Part shown: positions 11,612 to 23,342 of the stretch, piece after piece
Position numbering within the stretch: position 1 is the first letter of the stretch
Layout: the number at the start of each line of letters is the position of its first letter
Assembly (NCBI GenBank): GCA_002946415.1
Contig: NJPS01000056.1
Span: 124,001 to 188,000, forward strand
Direction of reading: 5' to 3'
From: Rutstroemia sp. NJR-2017a BVV2
Lineage: Eukaryota > Ascomycota > Leotiomycetes > Helotiales > Rutstroemiaceae
Length of the DNA stretch: 64,000 nucleotides
Position numbers and translations under genes: made by a program
Notes under the pieces: generated by a model
Database searches by the model: none
What the model was told of the DNA's origin: nothing
What the model saw: the letters and a program-made list of their open reading frames with translations, nothing else

Positions 11612-14426
11612 ATGTCTGATCAAAAGCCAAGCAAAAATGCACAACCGCCTCTTGTGGATCAATTTCTGCAGACAGGCAAGCTGGCTTTTGATCCTGATCG
11701 TTCAGAAAATGAAAAGTCGGCGTCACGAGATCAATTCAATATTTTAATTGCCAGGTAAGAGTGTCGTTCAATGTGTCCTAATATTGTGTTTCTAATGACG
11801 TACAGCAACTCAACGTTGACTCTTATGCCGATACTGAATTTGCTGGTTCAGCCAGATCGAGTCCAACCATGGTTACGAGCTCCGATCATACAAGCTCTGG
11901 CTCGTCTCCCTTTGAGACCGCGTGGCGTCCAAGATACCATCGAGTTTGTCTTTTCAATCCATCCAAGCAACGCGAATAGACAGGAAACTGTGGGTAGCCG
12001 CTCATCCAATATCTCTCATGAAGCTCTCAGCTCCGCCTCAAGACTACTCTCGTCGCCGCCACAGTCGATGTCTCCCGAAGAATGGTTCAACGGAATTGGC
12101 CCTCAGCTTCTTGAGCTTCTAGATGGTAACGGCGAAAGGGAAATGGACAAGGCAGCTGCCTATATCATTGGATTCGGCATTCTTGGTCGGAAGATGTATG
12201 GAGCACCAGGTATGAGTTTTACATCTGTTGCAACGCGCTCTACTAATTCTTTCAGGTGCACCTGGATGGAAGGCATTGGTAGTGCCCATATTGGGTTCAA
12301 TCGACCCGAACCTCGCACCCAGAACAACCAAGAGAAAGTCACGAGATGCAGATATAGTCGAGTTGGGCACTCCGGAAATTCTGGTATCTGCTGATGAGCT
12401 AGGTCGAGCCCTTAAGAGACTGCATACATTGGTCACATCTCATCCGCATCCTTCCCTCACTAAACGCCTCCTCAATCCTATTTTCTTGCCCCTCTGGTCA
12501 ATCTCGAGTTGGTATACTCGACATGAGGCGAGTGAGTCCCAGACGCTCTCAAAAAAGCTGCTGAAAATCCTGCTTCAGCTCACCTCCTCGTCGATTCCAG
12601 AAAATATTGAAAGCCCTCTATCTAACATCTTGCACAACATTTTATTCAGAGGCAGATCAGAACCCCACAAAACCTCTTGGGTTTACACCCCAACGGGAGG
12701 CGCAGGAGATATCCAAATTGTGAAAGACGTGCATATCGATAGTTCAAGCAACATTGTTGATATTGCAAGAATCGATCCTGCAGTCGGGAGTTTTATCACT
12801 TTGATGAAAGACATCCCAGAGCTTGAGTCGCAAATTTCTGTTCTTTTTCTATCTCTGTTTCGCAAATGGCTCGCGCAGGGTGTGACCCAAAGGCGCCCTG
12901 AACCTATCACGATTCGCATATCGCCGTCAAGCGATGATGATGACGCGCAAATGAAGCTTATTGAAGCAAAGTTATTGCAGGAAATGATTACTGAAATGCC
13001 AGAGAAACTTGTTCAGGATTCGAAGCAGTGTCTTGAATTAGTAAATGGAGTACTTTCTAATCAGGATACTGGAGCCGAGGAAAGTGAAGACCAGGAATCC
13101 ATCGTCGCCGTAGCATTGAGCTTGTTGAATATCGTCCTCACCTCACCTAACTTCCGACCAAACCCTACGACGGAACCCCTCCTTGAGCAGATCGAATCAT
13201 CTGTGAGCAAGATAACTCGAATGCGAGGAACGGATGTTTCACAGACGGCACAAAACTTACTACTGGTATTGCAATTCCGCAATTCCTTGAATGAACCAGC
13301 CCACCCCGAAATATCGAGTATTTCTAGCAGGACCTTGGAGGAACGTAAAACGTACAATCTCGCCATGTCATATCTAACATCTACTGAATCGCCACCCCCG
13401 GTTAGAGTACAAGGAATTGATCTTCTGCAGACGTTGATTAAGTCTCATAGTACTATTTTGGATATTCCGGCGTTGCTTGTTCTGTTCTCGTCGCTTCTCC
13501 AAGATAACGAGGAGTATGTGTATCTGCGTGCAATCCGGGGCTTTGTCGATCTCGCGAAATACCACCCCAAGGCAGTGCTCCAGGATCTGATTGAACGCTA
13601 CGTTGATGGCAATGAAGATTATGATTTGGATGCACGACTTAGATTAGGAGAGGCATTACTACAAGTCATTCAATCGTCGCCGATAACATTTACTGGACCT
13701 ATAGCCAAATCTGTTTGTGAAGGGCTACTTTCTATTGCTGGTCGTCGAGGATACAGACCGAAGACCGAGAAAGAGCAGATCAAACGCCAAAAACAACAAG
13801 AACAGAAGAATCAGGAGGCGGAGGAGGCATGGGACGGCCCAGTGCCTCAGTTAGATGACGTTCTTGAGGAAGGCGCGTCTCCAGAGTATGATATACTTTC
13901 TCAAATCATTTCCGGGTGGGAAAGCAAGCGTGGTGCAGAGGATGTTCGTATTCGTGCATCTGCTTTGACAATTTTAGAATCAGCTATAGAGTGCAACATC
14001 TCCGGGATAGGATCACAGCCCATATCAATGGCGGTAGACCTGAGCATCCATATCCTAACCCTCGAGCCGGAAGTGGAGAAAGGCATCCTCCGTCGCTCAG
14101 CAATACTTCTCATCATGAGTTTTATACGAGCACTCGACTCCGCGAGATCCGAGAGAAAGAAGCTAGGGTTTGGTTTTGTGGGTCAAAGTCTTGACGACGT
14201 ACAAAGGATCTTGAAATACGTCGAAGAAACAGACAATGACGGCCTGGTGAGAGAGCATGCGAAAGATGTGATTGAAGGAATAGAAGCGTGGCAGATGAAC
14301 TCATTGCTGCCAGTCGGGGAAAGGGGTCTTCAGGATCTCGGGGGTATCTCCAGCTTAGCTGGGTTGAATATCAACCCTGATGGAGAATCAAGGGGGACAA
14401 GACCCAAAATTGAGGAGATCGAGTAG
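11612..14426 (+). CDS. RTP1: RNA polymerase II nuclear import factor Rtp1/TANGO6 family, 905 aa
   Basis: Exons 11612-11754, 11806-12209 and 12256-14426; both introns (51 and 46 bp) carry fungal branch sites (CTAAT, ACTAAT) and the join is in frame for 905 aa. The start ATG lies inside a longer frame that opens only on TTG. The protein is all-helical with ARM/HEAT-like repeats. The C-terminal third matches the Rtp1 C-terminal domains: a segment reading NEEYVYLRAIRGFVDLAKYHP, then a domain from about residue 700 with ILRRSAILLIMSFIRALD. In yeast Rtp1 links RNA polymerase II subunits to nucleoporins and R2TP for assembly and import; animals have TANGO6. An acidic/Lys-rich low-complexity insert (EKEQIKRQKQQEQKNQEAEE) lies around residue 690. 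This is a single-copy housekeeping gene and marks this part as core chromosome. Confidence 0.88.
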
Positions 14427-15903
14427 TGCCGGAAATAAGCCAGACTACGACGAGGATTTTCAATGATCTCGGATAGTTCCTTCACGGACGGGATGGGATG
14501 GTCCACACGAACGAATTGCATTGACAGTTGTTCATGCTAAATCGTTCCTGGGAAAACAGCCGGCATACCCATCGTCGATGTTTGACACGGCATTCTAACT
14601 ACAAATCGGCTTCATACTATTCGGATTGAGAGAGAAAGTGTATTTCTCGTATACAACGTTGCGTCGCCATGCACACGATGGAACCTGTTTCATGACACTC
14701 ACGGCAACGGCGGCTTACATAGAATCCCAGAATCCTAGAATCCATTGGCCGATGCCACTGGTTGTAGATGTTACACATATATGACACTCCACCTCATCCC
14801 ATGTTCTGACCTCGCAGCATAATGTGTATATCATGTATACAGTCTTCGATCAAGAACATCGCGGGCGCTTTTCTCGCATCTCCCTTATATTAATTTACGA
14901 TTCCCTCCGTAAATCAACCTTCTTCCATGCAAGGGTAACGTTTACGGAAAGTACATAAAAATCCATCGCAGGTCACACACGGATGTATTCCTCGATTAGG
15001 GTTGGCGGGCTGTCACTTATACGGGTGGGGACCAATCCCATTTTTCAGATTGCTTTTTCGTCTGGTTTTCTTCACATGAACCTCGGCGCGGTGGAGGAAA
15101 TTGGTGAAGAATGACTTCGGAGAGAATATTCTACCCCGCAAACAATGTTAAGGTTGACATGCTAGAAGCCCCTTTTGCAAGCTTCCCCAGACCTCCCCGC
15201 AATCTCGAAAAAGAAAAGACGGCAGTGAGGTATTTGTCACAGAAAATGGCAAAAATTCGGCAGAAACGCTTGGTATTGGACAGATCCCATTCTGATATAT
15301 TTAGATCCTAGAACCCCGTCCAATCAAGTGGCTCCATCTCACACTTAAACGTCCATCAGCACGGCTCTTCAACAGAAGCTTCTATTAGCGCTTCCACGAC
15401 AAGGCCGTTGATTTGTTGTGGATAAAAGAAGTCTTTGCTTATTCTTATCCCAACTTAATCGCCCACTTGGACAACGATCATGAGAACAACCTCTTCTGGA
15501 ACGCACCCCCGCGTCGAAGGATTCATTCGCTGGCTTTCCGCCTTGCTTGCGCGGACCTGTCTTCCCCAGGTACATTCACTGTCGATCGCTCTCGGCGATG
15601 GTTCCTGATTGGAAAGCGTCTCGTGCCCAAGCACACGGTGAATATGTTCGTGTCGAGATGCCAGGTACAGTTTCCCCACGATTCAACGCGCACAGCAAAA
15701 ATGGGAGCCGTGGTTCAACGGAATCTGCCAGTGAGAGTCGAGAAATCCACATCTATCTCTCTGTATAAATATCCGTAGGATGTCTCATTGTGGGCTTTCT
15801 TCCCCAGCCCAGCTCGTGTCTTTCTCTTCTTCCGTACCGTTGCCTATCTGAGACGTTACTGTTGTCGGTCATCTCTCGTTTGTCCCTGGCCTCTTCATTC
15901 ACC
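14427..15903. other. Intergenic, long upstream region of the cutinase gene
   Basis: This is nearly 1.5 kb without a supportable gene. Short ORFs at 15111-15311 and 15413-15778 have no domain and no typical start context. An upstream region this long is consistent with a regulated secreted-enzyme gene. Confidence 0.55.
15764..15770 (+). promoter_or_regulatory. TATA box of the cutinase gene
   Basis: TATAAAT lies 134 bp upstream of the cutinase ATG. A CT-rich stretch (about 15785-15900), typical of highly expressed fungal promoters, sits between them. Confidence 0.5.
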
Positions 15904-16790
15904 ATGAAGTTCAATCTTCTTCTGATGTGGTCCCTCGTGGGCCTTGCTGCCGCTTCTCCAGTCGCTCGACGTATGGATAAAGACAGCGAGAAGAGAAACA
16001 CTCCCCTCAATGATTTCTTAACCATTTTACTCGAGTACCTGCCTCCTATCGACGGTACAATCTCGGCGGTGACTGGAGTTTTAACCGCGTTCGAAAATCT
16101 GGTCTCAGACCTAACTGGAGTCAGCGACACATACAACCAACTTGGCGGCGCTTGCACAAAGTACACTGTAATCTTTGCCCGGGGAACAAGTGAGCCAGGA
16201 AATGTTGGCATTCTTGTAGGACCGCCATTCTTCTATGCTTTAGAAGCATTGGTAGGGACGTCTAGTCTCACCATCCAAGGTGTGAACAATTATGCCGCAT
16301 CAGTAGCTACATATCTCGCCGGAGGAGATCCCGTTGGAAGTGCCGAGATGTATGCAACCCTCCTCTCATATTCTCCCCATATCCCGTCATCATCCATCTG
16401 ACTTCCGATACAGGGCGAAAGAAATTAAGGCCGCGTATGCTTCATGTCCTAACACTAAACTCGTCGTTGCTGGATATTCTCAAGGAGGCCAATTAGTGCA
16501 CAACTCCATCGCACTACTGCCAGCTGCAGTTGCGAAATGGATCAGTTCTGTCGTCATTTTCGGTGACCCAGGTGGGTTTCTTATCTAGATTGATTAGTTG
16601 CGGAGAATTTACTAACTGATATCCAGACAAAGGACAAGCAATTCCGAATGTGGCTACTTCGAAAGTGGTTGTTTACTGCGGTGCAGGCGACAATATCTGT
16701 GTGAACGGCGATCTCATTCTTCCAGCCCACCTAGTTTATGCAGAGAACGCAGCTGCTGCTGCTGCATTTGTTGTTGCTGCTGCTGCGTAG
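15904..16790 (+). CDS. Secreted cutinase (CE5 family), 255 aa
   Basis: Exons 15904-16349, 16414-16571 and 16627-16790 (introns 64 and 55 bp). MKFNLLLMWSLVGLAAAS is a signal peptide, followed by a short basic propeptide. The mature enzyme has the family's first strand (CTKYTVIFARGTSEPGNVG, with the oxyanion region), the nucleophile elbow GYSQGG (second exon), and the Asp/His end of the triad in GDNIC and LPAHLVY. Four cysteines sit at the usual two-disulfide positions. Cutinases hydrolyse plant cutin and related polyesters outside the cell. The C-terminus ends in an alanine tract encoded by GCT/GCA repeats (16749-16787), which looks like replication-slippage growth. The leader before the catalytic domain (LPPIDGTISAV) is longer than in minimal cutinases. 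Confidence 0.93.
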
Positions 16791-17552
16791 TTCTATCGCT
16801 ATCACATCACGCAATTCTACATGCATATGATGAAGACCCAGGGAAAAGGTCGGTGGGGCAGAGATCTTTCATCATGCGGGAATGTTGAAAATGCATCTCC
16901 CCGCAGTCTTGGTGTTTGCGGCGTTCCTACTTACGCGTTGATCTTTCCGTTATGTACATAGCTGCAGATAATGCTTTTTATTGCGGTAAAAGAGCTCTGA
17001 ATGGCAGGGTAAAAATGGCGTCGGGGGAAAGGTTATCAGGAGGTAGGTAGCTATCTAGTAGACCGTGCTGGCTAACTCAAATGAACATTCCTACAACAAG
17101 AACTACACACATTCATCGATATCACCGATTCCTCACGACCATGAACACTGTGAACACTACGTTACAAAAATCTCTTCTGGATTGCATCTCCATCCCCATG
17201 CTCGGGAGACACGTGAGACCTCACTATCCACGGCGCTATCCACGGGGAGTGGGGTAGTTCCTGGGCCCTCCCCCGCTCATGCATGAAACTCTGTAGGATC
17301 AAATCTCATGGGCCAGCGAAAGTCATCGCACAATTTCAGGGGTTCATTGATAAACTTAGATTTTGCAGCTGGCGATGTGATTAGTGGATTCAGGAGAACT
17401 AGATGTTGGATCGAATTTATGGACCCCGAAATGCCACCACTACATTGTTCCCGTGTTTCTTGTCATCACGACATTTGTCTCGACCTCACAGAGACAATCC
17501 ATTCCTGGAAGGTCATACATGTCATGTTCAGTGACCTGAATGATACAACATC
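16791..17552. other. Intergenic
   Basis: These 762 bp between two rightward genes contain only short ORFs (17065-17286, 17308-17556) without recognisable features. They are presumably the glutaminase promoter and the cutinase 3' region. Confidence 0.55.
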
Positions 17553-19880
17553 ATGACGCCCAACTACAAAACGTTTGCGAGTTCCCCTCCTCCAGAACCT
17601 TCGGGTTCTCAAGATGAAGAAGCTTCACCTTTATCCCCAAAGAAGAAATTCCTGGAAACGGATCGATACGCCAAGATGATGATGTATTGCCGAAGAGGAT
17701 TTCTTTTCCTTATTGGAGCTATCCTTATTGCTGTCGCGGTCTTCGTACCCGTTACACGTGCCCAGCATCATCATCGGGATACCTCCGACTCTATCCTGTA
17801 TGAGCCAATCCTCCCTCCCTCATATCCGCTTGCAGTGCGGAATCCATATCTCTCGGCGTGGATACCAGGTCCACTTGTCTCCAATATCGGTTCGTCCAAT
17901 GCGCAGTTCTGGGCTGGTCAAAACCTCATCTGGAGTGTGATTGCACGTGTCGATAATGTAACTTACAATCTTTTTGGTGTGGCTACCCCTGGATCCGGCA
18001 CGAAGTATGGTTCTATTACGAGTGCGAAATATACTTCAACTCATTCGATATTCAATATCACCGCTGGGAATATTTCGTTTGGATTAGATTTCTTTTCACC
18101 TGTGTCGACGGGCAATTATTTGAGACAGTCCTTACCTTTCAGTAATTTCCCCCTTTCGAGTTTGCCTATACACTTCGCTAATTTATCAGGTTATTTGACG
18201 GTCACAGCATCGAGTAGTACTCCGGCTAATGTGCAGGTCTATTCTGATATTGGTGGAAGTTGGACAGGCCAGACCACCTCCTCGTCTTGGACTTTCACCA
18301 AACAGGATACTACCTCGATGTTTGGTATTACTGCAAATGGTCGAGCAAGATATTCGGAATCCTCTGACCAAGCCTTATGGGGTGAAGCTATCTATGCATC
18401 ACAACCGTCGTCTTCATCAATCCTGACTACACAAGCTGGTGATCGCACTGCTGTTCGCAAGGCATTCTCCTCATCGGGTGTCTTGTCTGGAACTGTGGGG
18501 ACTTGGACATCGGATGGAGTTACTGGACTTTCGCATGATCTGGGAAGTGTTTCCGGTTCTTCTTCAGTTACATATGCTGTGGGTTATGTACGAGAAGCTG
18601 CAGTCAACTATCTCGGTACCCCATACACTGGATACTATCGAGCGACGTACCCGAAGACCATCGATGCATTAGCTCACTTCTTTGATGATTATGAAGATGC
18701 ATTGACGGAATCTAACACCATTGACTCTGAGCTTGAGAGCCAATCATCACAAGTGGCAGGCACAAATTATTCCGACATCACTGCTCTATCATTGAGGCAA
18801 GTGTTCGGAGGTATCGATCTTGTCATTCCGAACGCAACACTCGACACCAGTGACGTCCTTGCGTTTGTCAAAGAAATATCCAGTGATGGGAACGTCAACA
18901 CAGTAGACGTAATCATGCCTATGTTTCCCGTCCTCTACGTCACCAACCCGGAATGGCTCCGTCTCCTCCTTGAGCCCATCTTCCAATACCTCGCATCGGG
19001 CCGCTGGACCCTCCCATACGTAATCCACGACATCGGAACCAGTTACCCCAACGCCACCGGCCACGACGACGGCGTTGCAGAAATCATGCCCATCGAAGAA
19101 ACCGGCAACCTCCTCATCCTCGCCCTGGCTTACCAAACAGCATCCGGCAACACCGACTGGGCCACCCAATACATTCCTCTCCTCAACAAATACGCAAAAT
19201 ACCTCCCCACCCGCAGCATCAACATCGTCGAACAGCTCTCCACCAACGACGCCACCGGCCCCCTAACCAACGAAACGAATCTTGCCATCAAAGCCGCCGT
19301 CGGGATGAACGCATTCGCTTCCCTCGCTGGCTCTGCCTATTCGAATTATAGCTCCATCGCCGCCTCGCACGTCACCACCCTCTACACCAACGGCCTCGCC
19401 ACTGACGCCGCCAAGACGCACTTCGTACTCAACTACCCCTCCAACGAAGCCAGCTGGAAAATCCCCTTCAACCTCTTCCCCGACGTCCTCCTCAACCTCT
19501 CCACCTTTCCTTCTGCCGCCTACACCATGCAAGAGACTTACTACCCCAGCATCCGTTCCCCGGGCGGCGTAGCCCTCGATTCCCGGCAGACGTGGGCGAA
19601 AACCGATTGGAATATTTGGACGGCGGGGACGTGTAGTAAGGGTGGAGCGGCCAGACAGTCGTTTGTGGATGATCTGTGGGCGTTTGTGGGGAATGGGAAG
19701 AATAGCTGGCCGTTGAGCGATCGGTATACGGTGGAGGCGGCGGGGGGTGTGGAGGAGGGGATTGAGGAGGCGTTGAGGGCGAGACCGACTGTGGGTGGGC
19801 ATTTTGCGTTGTTGGCGCTGGAGTTGGGTGGGAAGGGGTTGGGGGAGAGTTGGAATTCGCGAGGGGATACTATTGGGTGA
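17553..19880 (+). CDS. gtaA: Glutaminase A-like membrane-anchored amidase, 775 aa
   Basis: Single-exon ATG-start gene. After a polar 45-residue cytoplasmic segment comes a hydrophobic signal-anchor (FLFLIGAILIAVAVFVPV, about residues 49-68) preceded by KMMMYCRR, which suggests type II topology. The ectodomain has the fungal GtaA order: DUF5127-type beta region (LRQSLPFSNFPLS), the central DUF4965/DUF1793 region (LSLRQVFGGIDLVIP, MFPVLYVTNPEWLRLLLEP), the YVIHDIGTSYPNATGHDDG strip with acidic residues thought to form the active site, and the C-terminal helical part. Aspergillus GtaA releases glutamate from glutamine outside the cell and is salt tolerant and often secreted. Here the anchor would keep it at the surface or in the secretory pathway, unless it is cleaved. 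Base composition flips from C-rich to G-rich on the coding strand in the last 300 bp. Confidence 0.9.
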   Translation: MTPNYKTFASSPPPEPSGSQDEEASPLSPKKKFLETDRYAKMMMYCRRGFLFLIGAILIAVAVFVPVTRAQHHHRDTSDSILYEPILPPSYPLAVRNPYLSAWIPGPLVSNIGSSNAQFWAGQNLIWSVIARVDNVTYNLFGVATPGSGTKYGSITSAKYTSTHSIFNITAGNISFGLDFFSPVSTGNYLRQSLPFSNFPLSSLPIHFANLSGYLTVTASSSTPANVQVYSDIGGSWTGQTTSSSWTFTKQDTTSMFGITANGRARYSESSDQALWGEAIYASQPSSSSILTTQAGDRTAVRKAFSSSGVLSGTVGTWTSDGVTGLSHDLGSVSGSSSVTYAVGYVREAAVNYLGTPYTGYYRATYPKTIDALAHFFDDYEDALTESNTIDSELESQSSQVAGTNYSDITALSLRQVFGGIDLVIPNATLDTSDVLAFVKEISSDGNVNTVDVIMPMFPVLYVTNPEWLRLLLEPIFQYLASGRWTLPYVIHDIGTSYPNATGHDDGVAEIMPIEETGNLLILALAYQTASGNTDWATQYIPLLNKYAKYLPTRSINIVEQLSTNDATGPLTNETNLAIKAAVGMNAFASLAGSAYSNYSSIAASHVTTLYTNGLATDAAKTHFVLNYPSNEASWKIPFNLFPDVLLNLSTFPSAAYTMQETYYPSIRSPGGVALDSRQTWAKTDWNIWTAGTCSKGGAARQSFVDDLWAFVGNGKNSWPLSDRYTVEAAGGVEEGIEEALRARPTVGGHFALLALELGGKGLGESWNSRGDTIG

Positions 19881-20162
19881 GGAGTTGGAAGAAATTGGAT
19901 ATGAGGTAGATACTGGGTTTGGGAAAATGACGAATATTCTATAGATTTCAATGTTTATGAAAATGTTAACAAGTATGAGACCATATACTGTAGTCGAGGG
20001 CGTAGGAATGACGAAAATCATATGCACCTTTTACTTACATCCGATTTCACAAGTGGAAGATAAGTATGAACCTCGAGAATGTGTATTGAACAGAATTTAA
20101 TCCTCTATTCTACAAAACCCCCTCCATCGCAACGCCGCATTAATAATCATAATTATCCATTA

Positions 20163-21796
20163 TCATAACACCGCAACCAATGCTCCAATCAAAGCCACCC
20201 ACGCCACCGATATAGCGTTCCAACTCGTGACTCGTCCTCCAGCACTCTTCTTGCTCAGACCAAATGGCAAGCCCTGCTCACTGAAAGTAACGTTTTGGGG
20301 AATTGTACTGTTATAACATTGACCGTTGACGATATCCAAGTTCGTCAAATCATCTGGTACCTTGAAGAACATGTATTGCGATTGGTTCAATCCCTTGAAT
20401 CCAGAGGTGTCATAGGGGAATTTATCTCCGCTGTCTGTGGAGCTGGTATTTCGTAGGAAGATGCATTGAACCTGCCCAGGGAAATCGGTAGCCATCTCGG
20501 GGTAGTCTTTCATGACATCGGAGTTGGATGTATCTGCAATGAGGATGAACTTTCTGTGTGGGAATGTCTCAAAAATCTTGGTCAAGAGGAATTTTCGAAT
20601 CGACAAAGTAGCGGATACGTCGGAAAAGTTCAATGGTCGTGTATCGAATGATCCACCTGGATAAGTCTCGTAAATGAACTGCATGTAATTTCTGGTGACT
20701 TGTTCTGGGGTCGTCGTAAGATAATGGAAATGGAAGTTGGGGATAGAACGACTCCAGTTCGCGTAGATATCCGGCATGTTCATCCAGGGCGTGAATGCTC
20801 GAGCAAAGGAATTGAGTAATCCCTCTTTTGGTTCGTAAATCTTGGTGACACGAAGAATATCATCAATGTCGGAAATGATGGTAAGTCCAGATTCGGGGAC
20901 TAGGTAAGACGTAGCATTTCCAGTGAGTGTCCCATTGGTGTAGACATTCAAGCGTTGAAGGGCGGATGTCTCATTTCCAGGAGCAAGGTATCCACCAGGT
21001 CCGGAGACATTTGCTATCTGAATGAACTGATCATAATCTCCCTCAATTGTTGTTTGTCCCACAATTGAAATATTCTGCGCTCCTCCGGGAGGTGTAACTG
21101 CAGACGAGCCACCAGATTCTCCATCGCCTCCCTGACTTGGGGCAGGTTCCAAGTGGAAAGATACGTTAACATTTCCTTGTTGAACAACGAAGATTTCCGC
21201 AGTAAGATTTCGTGCTTGACTTGCTTGGGCGGCAGGGAGGTCTTCCACAGATGTGCCAACGAGGAAGACGTTTGCGAGATCGTTGAGCTTCGATTCCGAG
21301 ATGTTGGGCTGTTTGAAAACGTTTCCATGAACTCGTAGATTCCAGCCCTGGTCGGTCCAATTTGCGTATCCTCTGTGAAGTTGTTAGTGATGTTCCAAGA
21401 GACCTCTGACCCGAGAGTGGGTAGAGAAGGACCAAAGGAGAAATTAGGGACATACGGAATGTTCAGGACTTGAGTCGGAGTCGCGGCCAAGTCGTCGTCA
21501 TTGATACCTAGACTGCTCATGACCGCTGTACCCGTAGGGAAGTCTTGGAAGAAGTTGGGGACACCGCTCGCAATATACGAAGGGTAGGTTCCCAGAACAC
21601 TAGTCAGATAGCTCCCCAAACCCTCAATTGAGCTAATAATATCGCGCTCTTGTACCCGGGATGGTGTTCGATCGGTCAAAGACGCGCGGGGAGTAATCAT
21701 AGGATGTGCAACTGGTGCAGCGACAGGATGAGGCGCGGGAGCTGCGAGAGCGACTGGAATAAGTGCAAGAAGCACGGTGGGAAGAGAGGAAATCAT
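20163..21796 (-). CDS. DUF2183 (App1-like) protein with signal peptide and GPI-type tail, 516 aa
   Basis: Exons on the minus strand are 21796-21456 and 21372-20163. The 83-bp intron runs from a perfect GTATGT donor to a CACAG acceptor and restores a frame that reads GYANWTDQGWNLRVHGNVF across the join. MISSLPTVLLALIPVALAAPA is a signal peptide. The N-terminal accessory region (about 100-260) precedes the catalytic DUF2183 domain with SDIDDILRVTKIYEPKEG, where the DxDxT loop has Ile instead of Thr, and HRKFILIADTSNSDVMKDYPEM. The end is a Ser/Gly linker plus a 15-20-residue hydrophobic tail with no basic residue after it, as in GPI-anchor signals. App1 itself is cytosolic; a surface version implies a different phospho-substrate (inference). 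It is convergent with gtaA. Confidence 0.87.
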
Positions 21797-23342
21797 CCTG
21801 AGCGATTGTATCTGTGGCAATGCACAGTATTATGAATATCTCTAAAAGTCGAATAAATATACTTGAGCCCAGCCAAGACGATGCGAAGACCAGCGAGTCT
21901 CTCAGGCGACTTCACGGGTGCTTTGGTATGGGTTGCTCGCAGAGAAGAGAAGAAGAAAACGGAAGAAATATCGTTAGAAACGATATCAACAGCAAGATGC
22001 AGCAACGATCAATATAACCCGTCACAGCCAACCTCGTGTATTTAAGGCAAAAGAGGAAAAGAGGAAATGAAATGAAATGAAATGAAATGAAATGGGACAA
22101 ACTGAATGCTTTCATCTGCTCGTCCTGTCATTGGCCAGGGCCGTGGCAACCTTGGAAATATCTCAAACGGATCCAACATTTTCTGCCGTAAATCGTTGTG
22201 CATGAATTGTTTTCCCTTCTACGTCATGAGAAATCGGGTCTAAGTTAGGCCAAAGTTAGTGTTTGTTAAGTCTAAATCGTTCTCCACTCTTCATTGGCTG
22301 GAACGAGGAAATTGATTAAGCTGATTGGTTCCTCTGGTCGGCTGGGGTCCGGATCGACTCTCAAGCCATCATTTCCTAAGCATCACCACACCAGCCACTT
22401 TTCTGATGGCTGTCATGTTTCCTTCCAAGGTTTTTGGGAACCAATGGACGCCGCGACTGTCAGAGAGCTCGACCATAACCATCCCCTTACTCATGTCTTC
22501 ACGAGTTTGACGCGATCGTGGCGGGCACCTTACCGGTGACCGCTCTTTCACTCTTCAGATTTTCCAGTTGGAATGAGGAATACACGATAGCGCAATGGAT
22601 AGTGCCCTTGCTGGGCCACACACTGCCGCCGTTGACGAAGATGCTTTCGGTCGGCGACCCGGACATTTGCACTCCCACTTGCTCTTGCGATCCTCCTGAC
22701 TGAACCGCCCACGAGACATTCCCCTCATATGCAGGTACCATCTATGGACCGATCTACACATTGTGCCGGTGACCGACTCGCTGGTCCCGATTCCGCATTG
22801 GAGGCTTATCTGACCCCCGCATCCAGTGCATTGGCTTCACAGAATCTTTCCCGGAGAACTGTCGATCCATAAGCCATAAGGGAGAAATCTTAGCAAGTAT
22901 TGCTTCCTTCCGCTTTTACCCTTGGTCACTGCACTTGATATTCTACCTCTGACACACTTGACTGACTGACTTACATTCTTCACAGCAACCTGCAACCTAC
23001 TTTTCACATCTTCGAACCCTCTCATCGAGGGCAATTCTACGCTCTCACTACGACTACCCCTCCTCGCGTCCTGTCGAAACGCCCGTTCACACTGGCAAAC
23101 ACGAAGGGAATAAATGGCTCTTATTGATATATTTGGGATATAATATGTCGAAATCGACATTGCGACTGCTAAACATGCTCTCGAAACGCCACACATCGAA
23201 CGCGCCCGTCACTCCTAATACATACCATTCCGTCAATCGCATTACCTTGAATATCATAACCGCGAACAACAGTAGCCTGTACTCATGCTCGTTACTACGT
23301 TCTGCCCATGCCGAAACCTTTTCCGGGCCCTCTTGACGATGC
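21797..23342. other. Intergenic, about 1.5 kb
   Basis: This stretch contains a microsatellite (annotated separately) and short ORFs on both strands without domains. The bases just left of 21797 to about 22100 are the promoter region of the secreted DUF2183 gene. I see nothing else supportable. Confidence 0.5.
22064..22093 (+). repeat. (GAAAT)6 microsatellite
   Basis: Six perfect copies of the pentanucleotide GAAAT lie in tandem, about 270 bp upstream of the secreted DUF2183 start codon. The locus should be length-polymorphic. Confidence 0.9.

Noticed and set aside
19263..20027. 254-aa minus-strand ORF antisense to gtaA
   Set aside because: It runs over the conserved C-terminal domain of gtaA, and its composition is the mirror of that gene.
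22837..23196. 119-aa minus ORF between the DUF2183 and acyl-CoA oxidase genes
   Set aside because: No domain or supportive splice sites, and overlapping ORFs of similar quality lie on the other strand.
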